DNA of 40,593 bases from Sphaerochaetaceae bacterium (GCA_016302165.1 JAEDOD010000006.1:1-40593), one strand, 5' to 3'. Numbered from the stretch's first letter, positions 8,289 to 17,856 are shown. Numbers and translations: made by a program. Notes: generated by a model from the letters alone, not told the origin.

Positions 8289-11222
8289 TTATGGGGCAAA
8301 AGGAAGCGACCTTATTTCCAGATCTAGGGAAGAAGAGGAAAGGGCGGAGGCGGAAGAGAGTACAGTAACGCTCCTTTCCTTCATCATGGCCAAGAGTGGC
8401 TCCTTTGCCTTCTCCAGGTCTTCCTTTTCAAGGGAAAGCTGGCTCTCCTTAAGGTAGCGACGAAGATCGTCAGTAACAGAGTAGAGATATCGTCTTGCAT
8501 CCAATAGTCCCTTGGCCTGGGGTCCCATGGGCCTTACGTCCCGGCCAAGGATCTTCAGCTTGGAGTCTTCAATCTTCTCTTCTGTTATCTCCTCCTCCGC
8601 TACTGCCTTGTAGAAGTCATTGATGGAAGAATCGAGACGGGGATCGCGATAAGTGTAGAAGTACCAGATGTCTTCATTGATATCCAGGCCGGCTCCAGCT
8701 CCATAGGCCCCGCCCTTCTCCCTGATGAGAGTCCACACAGAGTTTCTGCCCACTATGGAAAGAAGCATACGTAGCGCTGCGTTCTCCCTTGTCCTTTCGT
8801 CAGGAGCCTTTCCTGCCATGGCAGCGTAGCTTACAGGGGACGGGAAGGAATATCCCTTGTCCCTCTTCTCCCTTTCCTCCACTGTCTTGGTGGAAGGAGA
8901 GGAAGGAAAACCCTTCTCCAGGGATGAGAGGAAACGGAAGGCTTCCCTTTCAGCTTCCTCAGAGAAGGAGGAATCTGTGGTGATATGAAGAATGGCCCTT
9001 TCAGAGACCAGAGTCTTCATGGCCGTTCCCTTCACGAATACTGGAAGATTTCCATCCTCCAGCATTTCCTTCACCCTATACCAGAAGGCTATGCCCTGGG
9101 TCCTTTCCGTGGAGTAGAGGGCAGGAGTGAGGGACGCGGAGGCTGAGCCCAGGGCAAAGGAGTGGGCCTGTCTCACGACAGAAGCTTCAAATTCGCTTTC
9201 AATGTCTCTCAGTGCTCCTTTTATCCTTTCTTCGGAGGAGAAGTTTCCATATCTGAAGAGAGAGGAAAAAAGGTCTAAAGCTTCACCAAAGTGCTCTTTT
9301 AGGCTCTTAAACCTTACAAATAGGTAATCTTTCTCTTCTCCATTGCAGTCTGAGCCAATATCAAGGAAGGAGGAGAAGGCTCCTGTGTTGAACCTTAAAT
9401 CCACAAGGAAGGAAGCGTAATCCTTGTCGCCAACATCTGTCATGAAAATAAGTCTGGACAACAGGCTTGCAATCTCCAGTTCACTGGTGGAATAGTCTGA
9501 GATGTCGAAAGCCATATCCATATACACAATGCCATTGGAAGGAAGCTCTGTGATTATTACATTTCCATTCTCCCGTCTGGGAATTGTGGGAAGATCGGAA
9601 GGAATGTCGCCGAGTGTAAGGCGTGGCAGTGTAAGAAGGGAAGCCTTGTCATCTTCTCCTTCCTCGAATTCCATGTAAGCTTTCTCCTCCTCTTCATTCC
9701 ACTCGTTTCTATGTTCTTCCAGCTTCCTTTCAATCTCCTTTGCCATTTCTGCTTCAATTCCATCATCCATGGAGACGACACTGAGAAGCCTATGGTTGTT
9801 CTCTAAAAGGTTTCTCTCAATCCACTTCTCCAGATATCTTGGATCCTTTCTTATCTCATCCCTGATCTCTCCCACCAGGGAAAGGGTCTGGAGCATTTCA
9901 GAAGGATTCTTGCCATAGACCCAGCCTTTATCTACACGGGTGAAGTATATTCTGTACCCTTCAGGAAGGCCGTCGCTGATCTCCTGGATCCTGAATTCCA
10001 TACGTCTCAGGCTAGACTCCACCAAGGTGGGGTCAAGACCTTCCTCCACTATGGAGGCCAGGGAAGAAAGGATGAATGCTTCAGCTTCTTCAGCCTTCTC
10101 TGCCTTGGATCCGGAGAAGCCTACAGAGAAGGAAAGATTCCTGTATGCGTCACTCATTCCGCTTTCGCTGGAAATATCTCTTCCGATTCCGCTTTCCGTA
10201 ATCCTTCTGTAGAGAGGGCATCCAGGATTACCTAAGAGCACATCCACCAGAAGGGAAAGCTCAGTGTTGAGCCTTGGGTCATCAGCTTCTCCCAGAAGCC
10301 AGGACACCATGATTGATGCCGAATCGTCACCTTCCTCTGCGCTGCTCTTTGCATAGAAGCGTCTAGGGCTGTCCCAATCTTCTCCTTTTTCAGCCCTGGC
10401 CGCCTTCTCTCCCTTTTCCCGGGAGGAAAGATATTCCCTATCCAGGAACTCCAGCTTCTCTGTTACATCCAGGTCTCCATACAGGAAAAGTGTCATATTT
10501 GCCGGTACATAATACTTTCTGTATGTTTCGATGAACTTTTCGTAGGTCAGGTCAGTAATATCTGGAGGATTACCTCCAGACTCATAGGCATAGGGAGAGG
10601 TTGGGGGATAGAGAGGCCTTGAAATGGAGTTCTGGACCACGCTCTGATGGCTTGAGATATCGCCCTGCATCTCTGAAAACACTACACCTTCAAAGTGAAG
10701 GCCTCCTTGGCTGGAAAGCCTTATGCCTTCCTGCATGAAGTCCTCCTTCCTCAACAGGGGATCGAATACAGCATCCGTATATACAGCGAAGATGTTGTCG
10801 AAATCCTTCTTTACAGGGCTTGCTGCAGGATAATCTGTCCTGTCTGGAGAAGTCATGGCATTAAGGAATGTGTTGCAGCTATTTCTGGAAAGGGCCATGA
10901 AAGGATCCCTTACGGGATATCGTCTGCTTCCTGTAAGGACAGTGTGCTCAAGAATATGGAATACACCTGTATTATCCTTAGGTGGAGTGTAGACAGTGTA
11001 GGTAAAGAAGCACTCCTTATTATCAGTGGAGAGGAAGAAGACTTCCATATCTGTCTTTTTATGTCTGAAGAGATACCCTGTACCTCTATAGTCAGGGCAT
11101 TCTGTCTTGTCCAGAAGGACAAAGGATGAATATTCATTTCCAACAATCAATTCTTTCTGCATAAGGACCATATTATCACCCATTGGCTTGATATTGCCAT
11201 TGCCCAAAGAAGGAAGTAACAA
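8289..11222 (-). CDS. M16C zinc metallopeptidase (PreP/Cym1 type)
   Basis: The 977-residue protein is a clamshell metallopeptidase that degrades short unfolded peptides. It has the inverted zinc motif HILEH at 89-93 and the downstream Glu ligand in EGVVFSEMQG (Glu184), followed by SGGNPPDITDLTYEKF and the YYVPANMTLFLYGD strand typical of PreP/Cym1. A second M16 half with R...Y-type residues (REKGGAYGAGAG) lies near the C-terminus. The start chosen is TTG at 11222 because GGAGGA sits 5 bases upstream. Internal ATGs at 11183, 11171 and 11162 have no comparable site. It is divergent from nfo with only 13 bases between the two starts. Confidence 0.93.
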   Translation of the reverse strand: MLLPSLGNGNIKPMGDNMVLMQKELIVGNEYSSFVLLDKTECPDYRGTGYLFRHKKTDMEVFFLSTDNKECFFTYTVYTPPKDNTGVFHILEHTVLTGSRRYPVRDPFMALSRNSCNTFLNAMTSPDRTDYPAASPVKKDFDNIFAVYTDAVFDPLLRKEDFMQEGIRLSSQGGLHFEGVVFSEMQGDISSHQSVVQNSISRPLYPPTSPYAYESGGNPPDITDLTYEKFIETYRKYYVPANMTLFLYGDLDVTEKLEFLDREYLSSREKGEKAARAEKGEDWDSPRRFYAKSSAEEGDDSASIMVSWLLGEADDPRLNTELSLLVDVLLGNPGCPLYRRITESGIGRDISSESGMSDAYRNLSFSVGFSGSKAEKAEEAEAFILSSLASIVEEGLDPTLVESSLRRMEFRIQEISDGLPEGYRIYFTRVDKGWVYGKNPSEMLQTLSLVGEIRDEIRKDPRYLEKWIERNLLENNHRLLSVVSMDDGIEAEMAKEIERKLEEHRNEWNEEEEKAYMEFEEGEDDKASLLTLPRLTLGDIPSDLPTIPRRENGNVIITELPSNGIVYMDMAFDISDYSTSELEIASLLSRLIFMTDVGDKDYASFLVDLRFNTGAFSSFLDIGSDCNGEEKDYLFVRFKSLKEHFGEALDLFSSLFRYGNFSSEERIKGALRDIESEFEASVVRQAHSFALGSASASLTPALYSTERTQGIAFWYRVKEMLEDGNLPVFVKGTAMKTLVSERAILHITTDSSFSEEAEREAFRFLSSLEKGFPSSPSTKTVEEREKRDKGYSFPSPVSYAAMAGKAPDERTRENAALRMLLSIVGRNSVWTLIREKGGAYGAGAGLDINEDIWYFYTYRDPRLDSSINDFYKAVAEEEITEEKIEDSKLKILGRDVRPMGPQAKGLLDARRYLYSVTDDLRRYLKESQLSLEKEDLEKAKEPLLAMMKERSVTVLSSASALSSSSLDLEIRSLPFAP

Positions 11223-11228
11223 TAAAAT
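11200..11228 (+). promoter_or_regulatory. Promoter of nfo
   Basis: TTGCCC (11200-11205) and TAAAAT (11223-11228) are 17 bases apart, and the ATG follows 7 bases later with no Shine-Dalgarno sequence, suggesting a leaderless mRNA. The -10 region overlaps the M16 start codon and its ribosome site on the opposite strand. Confidence 0.55.
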
Positions 11229-11235
11229 CCTCCAT

Positions 11236-12066
11236 ATGCGATATATTGGTCCTCACGTCTCAATTTCAGAGTCCATATCACTTTCTCCAGAGAGAGCCAA
11301 GGAGAAGGGAGCCACAGGATTTGCAATCTTCACCAAAAACCAGAGGCAATGGAGAAGCCCGGCAATGAAGGAAGGGGAAGCGAAAAGCTTCAGGGAGAAC
11401 CTTGAGAGCCTAGGCTTTTCCCCTTCCTCTGTCCTGCCCCATGCCGGCTATCTCATTAATCCTGCCTCTCCAGACAAGGAGCTTTCAGAGAAGTCTCTCG
11501 CCCTCTTTATGGAAGAGGCCAGAAGAGTGACGGAGCTGGGACTGGACGTAATCAACATCCACCCAGGCGCATACAAGGAAGGAGAGAGAATTGACGGAAT
11601 AAGACGCTCTGCAGCCATGATGGACAGAGTTCTTGAAGCATACCCGAATCTAAGGATTGCAGTCGAGGACACAGCAGGAAGCGGAACCATAATCGGAAGC
11701 AGCTTCGAGGAACTGGAGACTCTTCTGGATTTTACAGTCCATAAGGATAGGCTGGGCTTCACTCTTGATACAGCCCATCTCTATGGCTCAGGATATGATG
11801 TAAAAGGGGATCCGGATAAGGTGCTGGACCAGTTCTTCTCCATATTTGGCAGCGGGAAGCTTTTTGGAATGCACCTCAATGACTCGAAGGTTCCTCTGGG
11901 CTCAAAAAAGGACCGTCATGACAACATCGGCCTTGGGCTCATTGGAAAGGAAGCCTTCCTTACAATTGTGGGACGAAAGGAGACGGAAGGTATTCCCTTG
12001 ATTCTTGAAACACCGAATGAGGAACTATGGAAGGAGGAGATCAGTGGACTCTTGGGAGCTTATTAG
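11236..12066 (+). CDS. nfo: Endonuclease IV (AP endonuclease)
   Basis: Nfo cleaves DNA 5' of abasic sites in base excision repair. The 276-residue TIM-barrel protein shows the family signatures: GPHVSIS at the N-terminus, the zinc ligands in LPHAGYLIN, NIHPGA, AVEDTAG, TLDTAH and MHLNDSK, and the DRHDNIG loop, ending with PLILETPNE. The ATG at 11236 starts at the conserved MRYIGPHVS. No Shine-Dalgarno sequence lies near it. Instead a TTGCCC-N17-TAAAAT promoter ends 7 bases upstream, so the mRNA may be leaderless. The next gene starts inside its 3' end. Confidence 0.96.
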   Translation: MRYIGPHVSISESISLSPERAKEKGATGFAIFTKNQRQWRSPAMKEGEAKSFRENLESLGFSPSSVLPHAGYLINPASPDKELSEKSLALFMEEARRVTELGLDVINIHPGAYKEGERIDGIRRSAAMMDRVLEAYPNLRIAVEDTAGSGTIIGSSFEELETLLDFTVHKDRLGFTLDTAHLYGSGYDVKGDPDKVLDQFFSIFGSGKLFGMHLNDSKVPLGSKKDRHDNIGLGLIGKEAFLTIVGRKETEGIPLILETPNEELWKEEISGLLGAY

Positions 12067-12799
12067 ACAAAAGCAATGTGATAAAGTCCTTGTTCTAGGA
12101 CACAGAGGATCACCTTTAAGGGAAAGGGAGAATACTATTCCTTCCTTTCTCAGGGCTCTCGAGGAAGGAGCGGACGGAGTGGAGCTTGACGTAAGGGTCA
12201 CCAAGGATAAGGTCCTTGTGGTCTCCCACGACAACTCCCTCAAGAGAGTCTTTGGCCTGGATATGAAGATTGAAGACTCCACTTTCCAGGAAATCAGGGA
12301 TAAGGCTCCTGAAATCCCCACTCTCGCTGAAGTCTTCTCCGCCCTTGGTCCTGTGTGGTACGACATCGAAATCAAGGCAGATAAGCCTCTAGGCTTTCCA
12401 AAGGAAGTAGTAACACTCCTGTCGGAGGAGCTGGAAAAAAGGAAGGAATTCCAAAATAGGATTCTGCTCTCATCCTTCAATCCCTTTGCCATGAGGAAAA
12501 TAGGAAAACTTACAGCTAACCGCTTTCCCATGGGAATAATCTACAGCGGAAAAGGCTCCTCCGTCCCTGTATTCTGCCGCCGTGGCCAAGGAAGATTTGC
12601 CTTCAGATGTTCATTCCTGAAGCCTAAACATGACATTGCTCCAAGGGAGAGAAGAAACAAGAAGAAGTGGCCCCTTTGCCCTTGGACAGTAGACAGCTCT
12701 GAAGAAGTCAGGAGAATGGTGGCCTTGAACGTGCCGATCATAATCACCAACGATCCGGAAAAGGTGATCAGAACTCTCCAAGAAGATAGGCGGAGATAA
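12044..12799 (+). CDS. Glycerophosphodiester phosphodiesterase (GDPD)
   Basis: The 251-residue protein should hydrolyse glycerophosphodiesters to glycerol-3-phosphate and an alcohol. Family motifs are clear: LGHRGSP with the catalytic His-Arg, REREN, a metal-binding GVELDV, SHDNSLKR with the second His, DIEIKAD, and the C-terminal WTVDSSEEVRRM. There is no signal peptide, so it is cytoplasmic (UgpQ-like). The start is GTG at 12044, which has AAGGAGG 6 bases upstream and overlaps the nfo 3' end by 23 bases. The upstream ATG at 12005 lies deeper in nfo and lacks such a site. Its 3' end overlaps the convergent lipoprotein gene by 32 bases. Confidence 0.92.
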   Translation: MDSWELIRQKQCDKVLVLGHRGSPLRERENTIPSFLRALEEGADGVELDVRVTKDKVLVVSHDNSLKRVFGLDMKIEDSTFQEIRDKAPEIPTLAEVFSALGPVWYDIEIKADKPLGFPKEVVTLLSEELEKRKEFQNRILLSSFNPFAMRKIGKLTANRFPMGIIYSGKGSSVPVFCRRGQGRFAFRCSFLKPKHDIAPRERRNKKKWPLCPWTVDSSEEVRRMVALNVPIIITNDPEKVIRTLQEDRRR

Positions 12800-14147
12800 C
12801 GCTGGAAAGCACAGAAAGGGCCATGGAGTCTGCCTCCTGGAAAGAAAGGCCGGACCCTGTGTAGTGGAAGTTTTCAGTGTATGTCTTCTCTCCAGTTGCA
12901 GTATCCACCCTTATGATCTTTCCTTCCGCCCTGGCGTATATTGTGTCGTCAATCCTGTTTCTTCCTACCACTCCCATTCTGATGATGTAGATCTGGCTGA
13001 AACGGTCATATAGGGAGAGAAGGGATTCCAGGTTCTCGTTTTCATCCTCTCCATCTGCATAGAAAAGGTTTACATTGTCCATGCCTTCAATGGAGAAGAT
13101 CCTCTGTAAGGTTGAAGAGAGATGGCCTTCCTCCTTTAAAAGCGTTCCGTCATATCCATACTCTGCAAAGGCGAAGGCTATGGAGTCCAGATCCTGGAGT
13201 GGAGCGTAGGAGTAGGAATAGACCATGCTTCCCTTCTCCACAGCCTCCTCGATCTTTTCCACCATATAGGAAGGGGCAACTCTTGAAAGACGGGCCATCA
13301 GATCCTCATCTATCCTTACACTTAACTTCAGCTCTCCTGTCCTAAGGATGTATGGGTTGGTCCTATTGAAGCTGAAGCGTCCCTTGGAGTCTGTTTTGGC
13401 AGGATGGGAGAATTGTTTGATCTCCCCTTCCACAGTCAATGCCCAATAGGAGCATTCCACTGTAGCCTCCTCCACCACTGGGTACATCAATCCCTTTTTC
13501 CTGACCACTCTGAATACAAATGAATCCTCATCGTCATTTCTTCCCTTCTTTGCGCTCTCTATCTGGATCTGGCCCAGATATGTAAGGGCCTTTTCAAGGA
13601 TAAGGTCAGGATCAAGGACTTCTGATGATATGTTCCCCTCCAAGGAAAGGACCAGGGCCTCCAGAAGCTTCTCTACTCCTTCAATGTCCCTATTCTCCTT
13701 ATAGGCTTCCAAAGATCCATCCAGGAGAGAGGTGATGGAATCAAGATTCTTTCTGTATTCAATGCTTTCGGGTGTCCTGGCTGCAGCAAATATCTCTTCA
13801 TCTGCTGTCACAGCAATATAATAGGTCCAGTTTCCATCGATCTCCCACTTGTATTCGTCGGCAATCCTTGCTCCCAGATCCAATATTTCCTGGGTTGAGA
13901 AAAGCTCTCTGAAATACATTGTCTCAAGGTCATATCCTATGGCCTCGCCCATCTGGGAAAGGGCGGCGCTTATTGCATTGGTCTTTGCGTCCGTCTCTGT
14001 AGATCCCTCTCCCTTTGCTACAAACACCTCCAGACCAGGAATCTCAGGAGTGGAATCTATCCAGTATGGACGACTTTCCAGAGATATTGTGGTACAGGAG
14101 GAGAACAGAAGCAGGACAACAAGGAAAAGAAAAGACCACCTTCTCAT
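12768..14147 (-). CDS. Lipoprotein of unknown function, LPP20-like N-terminal region
   Basis: The 459-residue protein begins with a lipoprotein signal peptide ending FSSC (Cys18). Residues about 25-115 resemble the LPP20/DUF-type lipoprotein domain: an 'A..A...A' helix after GEGSTETDAKTNAISAAL, then a strand pair ending in WTYYIAVTADEE. The rest is mixed alpha/beta with no family I recognise. The ATG at 14147 has GGAGG 7 bases upstream and overlaps the stop of the preceding barrel gene as ATGA, so the two are coupled. The pairing suggests a shared envelope role. An assembly or export accessory role like that of CsgG/LPP20-associated lipoproteins is only a guess. Confidence 0.72.
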   Translation of the reverse strand: MRRWSFLFLVVLLLFSSCTTISLESRPYWIDSTPEIPGLEVFVAKGEGSTETDAKTNAISAALSQMGEAIGYDLETMYFRELFSTQEILDLGARIADEYKWEIDGNWTYYIAVTADEEIFAAARTPESIEYRKNLDSITSLLDGSLEAYKENRDIEGVEKLLEALVLSLEGNISSEVLDPDLILEKALTYLGQIQIESAKKGRNDDEDSFVFRVVRKKGLMYPVVEEATVECSYWALTVEGEIKQFSHPAKTDSKGRFSFNRTNPYILRTGELKLSVRIDEDLMARLSRVAPSYMVEKIEEAVEKGSMVYSYSYAPLQDLDSIAFAFAEYGYDGTLLKEEGHLSSTLQRIFSIEGMDNVNLFYADGEDENENLESLLSLYDRFSQIYIIRMGVVGRNRIDDTIYARAEGKIIRVDTATGEKTYTENFHYTGSGLSFQEADSMALSVLSSVISAYLLGEF

Positions 14148-15046
14148 ATTACACCTCCAAAGGCCAGAGCCACCCTGGTCAAGGAGCCTGAACCTTGGCC
14201 GTAGGACAAGGAAAGGAATAGGGATGGATGGAATGAATATCTGGCTCCGATTGACCATCTTCCCCCAAGGCTTCCCTCTCTTCCAGGAGAAACCATAAGG
14301 TCCACTTCACCTTCCACAGCAATATTCCTTATGACAGGAAGGTCGGACCAAAGTGAAGAAAGGGGAAACAGTAGTTTTCCTCCTACCCCAAAGTAAGGAG
14401 AGATACCATAATCCCTATTGATGCCTGCAGAAATTACAGGAATAAGGGGATAGACAGAAGTGAAGAAAGCCACCTTGGCTTCCAGAACGGATAGGGAGAA
14501 AGGAAGCAGCAAGGAAGCAGCAATGGATACCTCTATGCCCTTTTTCTTCCTGAGGGCTATGCCTGGAAGAGGAGAAGAAAGATTAATGGCTTCCAGCTCC
14601 AGGGCCTCCGGGTTTTCCTGGGAAACCACAAAGGAGCCTCTCTTCTTCCCATTTTCGTCCAAAGCTATAAGGTAGTCTCCCTTACTAAAGCTTTCCTGAG
14701 ATATTGTAGAGAATTCATTGGCATAGATATAGTCGAGAACGGGAGCCTCAGAATAGAGTTCACGCTCGTAAAGAAGCATATTTCCCACTTCTTCGGCCAT
14801 CATGCCCAGTGGAAGATAGGCCTTCTTCTCCTTTTCACCCACCTTCAGCGTAAAGGTGGCCATTCCGTCCTCTTCTGAGAAATCACCAAGAAAGATATCC
14901 ATCTCCCTCCTTCCTTCCGTCATTTCACCTATGACCTTCTTCAGAGACAAACGATATTCTGGAGGCACAGACTCATCCAGCACCACTTCTCCAAAAATGG
15001 GTGAAATCAAAACAAGAAGAAGGAAAGGAAGAAGAATACGCTTCAT
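14144..15046 (-). CDS. Exported protein with possible C-terminal membrane barrel
   Basis: The 300-residue product has a signal peptide (about 1-20, ending IFGEV). The N-terminal part (about 20-175) is mixed. From about 180 onward there are alternating hydrophobic strands with Gly and aromatic residues, such as ISPYFGVGGKLLF and ARYSFHPSLFLSLSYG, suggesting an outer-membrane beta-barrel or a strand-rich domain. No known family was recognised. The ATG at 15046 lies 5 bases after the pepT stop, and the longer frame upstream lies within pepT. The gene is coupled to the LPP20-like lipoprotein gene downstream by an ATGA overlap. Confidence 0.65.
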   Translation of the reverse strand: MKRILLPFLLLVLISPIFGEVVLDESVPPEYRLSLKKVIGEMTEGRREMDIFLGDFSEEDGMATFTLKVGEKEKKAYLPLGMMAEEVGNMLLYERELYSEAPVLDYIYANEFSTISQESFSKGDYLIALDENGKKRGSFVVSQENPEALELEAINLSSPLPGIALRKKKGIEVSIAASLLLPFSLSVLEAKVAFFTSVYPLIPVISAGINRDYGISPYFGVGGKLLFPLSSLWSDLPVIRNIAVEGEVDLMVSPGREGSLGGRWSIGARYSFHPSLFLSLSYGQGSGSLTRVALAFGGVI

Positions 15047-15051
15047 CTCTA

Positions 15052-16278
15052 TTATCTTTCGCTCCAGTAGTCTACGATGCCAAGACAGAGATTGATGCTG
15101 TGATTCATTGCATCCACACCAATCCATTCCTTCAGGGAATGAAGATTATGGCCGCCTGTATAGAGATTTGGGCATGCCACTCCTGTCTCTGCAAGTCTTG
15201 CTCCATCTGTGCCGCCACGGATTATGGCCTCGGAAATGCTAAGGCCAAGCTTTCTTGATGCCACATAGACAGCTTCTGTGGCTCCCGGATTCTTCTTGTT
15301 GGCTTCCGCCATGTTGTGGTAGGAGACGGAGACTTCAGCCTTGGCTTCTCCTCCATAGAGAGCCTCTACAGCACCAACGATCTTCTTTACAGCCTCGATT
15401 CTCCTTTCGAACCTATCCATATCGAAGTCACGGATGAATATCTGGAGACGGGCTTCAGTTCCTGTACCCTGGAGCATCAGAGGACAGTAATATCCATATC
15501 TGCCATCGGTCGCTTCAGGACTTTCAGCCTGAGGCAGGGCTGTAACAATGTGGCTGGCCACTGTAACGGCATTCACCATGATTCCTCTTGCGGATCCAAG
15601 ATGGATGGATACTCCCTTTACATTCACTTCGACTGTTGCAGCGTTGAAGCATTCAATCTCAACTTCCCCTTCCCTTTCACCGTCCACAGTGTAGCAGACA
15701 GCGCTTTCAAGCCTGGAATATGGGAAGCTGTCCATACCGCTTCCGGTCTCCTCGTCTGGGGTGAAATAGACTTCCAGATCCGGCCTCTTCACCTCAGGGT
15801 GCTCAACCAGATACTTTATGGTCTCCATGATTATTGCAACGCCAGCCTTATCGTCTGAACCAAGAAGGGAAGTACCGTCACTGGTTATGACTTCACCCCC
15901 TCTGTAGAGAGCCAGGTCCCTGTCTGTTTCAGGATCTATTGTAACTCCATCCTTTAGGGTAATCCTGCCTCCGTCATAGTTCTTCCAGACCTGGGCCTTC
16001 ACTCCGTTTCCATTGCAGTCATCTGCTGTATCCACATGGGCCATGAAGCCAATTGTAGTGCCTTTCGTGTTTCCCTTAAGCTTTCCCTGGACCACCTTCT
16101 CCTCTCCGTAGTAGGTCTCCAGTCCAAGCTCCTCCAGCTCCTTCTTCAGCTGTAACAGAAGCTCCTCCTGACCTGGAGTTGTGGGCCTTTTCTTTCCGCA
16201 AAGCTCTCCGTCAGACATTGTGTCATATGTGGTATACCTGATGAATCTATCTCTTACGCTATCATTGAATCTGATCAT
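15052..16278 (-). CDS. pepT: Peptidase T (tripeptide aminopeptidase)
   Basis: PepT is an M20B zinc aminopeptidase that releases the N-terminal residue of tripeptides in the cytoplasm. All family landmarks are present in the 408-residue protein: MAHVDTADDC with the first metal ligands, LLGSDDKAG with the bridging Asp, FTPDEETGSGM with the catalytic Glu, YTVDGEREGE, and GGTDGARL and YTGGHNLHSLKEW with the C-terminal His ligand. Its start has GGAGG in good register. It is preceded by a clear terminator that insulates it from the lipoprotein gene upstream, and it is followed closely by two exported-protein genes. Confidence 0.97.
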   Translation of the reverse strand: MIRFNDSVRDRFIRYTTYDTMSDGELCGKKRPTTPGQEELLLQLKKELEELGLETYYGEEKVVQGKLKGNTKGTTIGFMAHVDTADDCNGNGVKAQVWKNYDGGRITLKDGVTIDPETDRDLALYRGGEVITSDGTSLLGSDDKAGVAIIMETIKYLVEHPEVKRPDLEVYFTPDEETGSGMDSFPYSRLESAVCYTVDGEREGEVEIECFNAATVEVNVKGVSIHLGSARGIMVNAVTVASHIVTALPQAESPEATDGRYGYYCPLMLQGTGTEARLQIFIRDFDMDRFERRIEAVKKIVGAVEALYGGEAKAEVSVSYHNMAEANKKNPGATEAVYVASRKLGLSISEAIIRGGTDGARLAETGVACPNLYTGGHNLHSLKEWIGVDAMNHSINLCLGIVDYWSER

Positions 16279-16334
16279 TATGATCCTCCAGGAATATATT
16301 ACGACAGATGAGACAAATAGAAAAGGAAGGATAA

Positions 16335-16355
16335 GCTCCCCCGAATCGGAGGAGC
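16335..16355 (-). terminator. Terminator of the lipoprotein gene at 16361
   Basis: On the minus strand GCTCCTCCG pairs with CGGGGGAGC (one G-T pair) around loop ATT, 5 bases after the stop, and is followed by a T-rich stretch (TTATCCTTCCTTTTC). Confidence 0.75.
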
Positions 16356-16360
16356 CTGGA

Positions 16361-17212
16361 CTATACTTCCCAGTTGTATTTCTTCATAAGTGTCTTGGCA
16401 TCCTCTCCTATGTGATAGAGGGCGAAGACACCCAATACCAGGGCGCTGGTGACCGGATTGTTGGTGGCTGCCATCTGGGCATTCAGCACTCCCTGGGCAA
16501 GAGCCCAGTCTGTAAATGGCTCAACGGTAATCTCCTCAAGCCACGCCGAGAAATCCTTATCTGTGTTCTTCAGGTCTTCGTCGCTCCACTCCACCATAGA
16601 CACAAAGCCTGAAGCCACCACCCCTGCTGCAACAGACACAGCTGCAGCTGCACTGACCTTTCCCCAGAACATTACTTTCGGAATCATTGCGTATACTATG
16701 GATGCTGTAAGAAGCACTACTGTCTTCACCACCATAGACTTCAGGTCCTTGTAGAATTCATCCTTCTGGGCTGGAGCAAGGCTTCTGGAAACTCTGTCTC
16801 CCCACTCTCCTGCCCTTTCTTCGATTTCCTTGGCCTTCTTCTCCAGTTCCCCATACTCCTTCTCTGGAAGCAGGGACTTTGCGGTAGACAGCACTCCATC
16901 CACACCTCCATCGCTGGTTGCACAGAGGAAGGAAAGAAGATCCTCGTCACCACCCTCCAAAAGGCCTCTGACCACTGTCTCTCCGTCAAGAATTCCATAG
17001 GAAGCGAAATCCTCCTCGCTGAACTCCTCTGTCTCGATAAGTACTCCTCTGACAAAGTCATACTCTTCATCGATCACTCTGGCTCCTTGAGACACCATCT
17101 TCTCTCTCCTATCCTCCGATGGGCCGGAAAGGCTTGGAGTACAGGATGCCAGCATGCTCAGAATCAGAACCGATGCCGTCAACTTTTCAAGAAAAACTCT
17201 TTTTTTCTTCAT
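16361..17212 (-). CDS. Lipoprotein of unknown function with hydrophobic C-terminal segments
   Basis: The 283-residue protein has a lipoprotein signal ending LASC (Cys24). Residues about 30-150 are acidic and helical. Two or three hydrophobic stretches follow: one in MVVKTVVLLTASIVYAMI, one Ala/Val-rich (SAAAAVSVAAGVVASGF) and one near the C-terminus (SALVLGVFALYHIG). An N-terminal lipid anchor together with later membrane-like helices is unusual. I recognise no family. It has a likely promoter 31 bases upstream (TTAGAC-N16-TATATA) and a strong hairpin terminator 5 bases after the stop, so it may be transcribed alone. Confidence 0.68.
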   Translation of the reverse strand: MKKKRVFLEKLTASVLILSMLASCTPSLSGPSEDRREKMVSQGARVIDEEYDFVRGVLIETEEFSEEDFASYGILDGETVVRGLLEGGDEDLLSFLCATSDGGVDGVLSTAKSLLPEKEYGELEKKAKEIEERAGEWGDRVSRSLAPAQKDEFYKDLKSMVVKTVVLLTASIVYAMIPKVMFWGKVSAAAAVSVAAGVVASGFVSMVEWSDEDLKNTDKDFSAWLEEITVEPFTDWALAQGVLNAQMAATNNPVTSALVLGVFALYHIGEDAKTLMKKYNWEV

Positions 17213-17266
17213 AGCGAATCTCTCCCCCTAGGGAGTCCTCCTTATATATTCTTATTTTTTTGAAGT

Positions 17267-17782
17267 CTAATTATTTATTTCTCCGAGATTTACTCCCATT
17301 GCCAGCGAGAGCCTCACTCCATCGAACTGACTGATTCGCTTCATGGCTTCCGCCCCTTCCCCTGATATGGATAGTAGGGAGCGGAAGGTAAGACGGGGGC
17401 AGATGTGGAGCATACCTATGTTTCCATTCCATCCGATGCTTCCTTCACTTAACAGCACCAACCTATCCGTGGGAGATGCCAGCCCCCAGAAATAACCCAA
17501 CTTGAAAAGGGAGGCCTCCACCATAAGGCCAAGATTTTCAAAAGGGAACACTCCCACCAGAATTCCAGATTCCAGGAGATTTAGATATTTATCTTCACTT
17601 AAACCATACCTAATTGGGATTGTTATTCTGATATTATCATAATCAAAGGAGCATTCAGCATCTATTCTCAAGTCTTCCTTCCAAAGAAAGTCAAGGCTTG
17701 CCAGGTCCACTGAAAGGGAGACGGAAGCATAAAGGGAAGAAAGAGATAGGAAAACAAAAAATAGAGCCACGATTTTTCTCAT
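17267..17782 (-). CDS. Small exported, probable outer-membrane beta-barrel protein
   Basis: The 171-residue protein has a signal peptide (about 1-19) and then short alternating strands with Gly/aromatic turns, such as LLESGILVGVFPFENLGLMVEASLF in the middle and VRLSLAMGVNLG at the end. This fits a small outer-membrane barrel in spirochaetes, but the family is not recognised. The ATG lacks a Shine-Dalgarno sequence. A GATTAT element sits 6 bases upstream, which may be a -10 box. It lies 74 bases after the gene upstream and 54 before the lipoprotein gene downstream. Confidence 0.6.
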   Translation of the reverse strand: MRKIVALFFVFLSLSSLYASVSLSVDLASLDFLWKEDLRIDAECSFDYDNIRITIPIRYGLSEDKYLNLLESGILVGVFPFENLGLMVEASLFKLGYFWGLASPTDRLVLLSEGSIGWNGNIGMLHICPRLTFRSLLSISGEGAEAMKRISQFDGVRLSLAMGVNLGEINN

Positions 17783-17856
17783 GACTCAATAATCGGGGTG
17801 AATTGAAAGGTCGAAAAGGGGCAAAACCGGACACTTTTCACACTTTTTTCGTTTTT

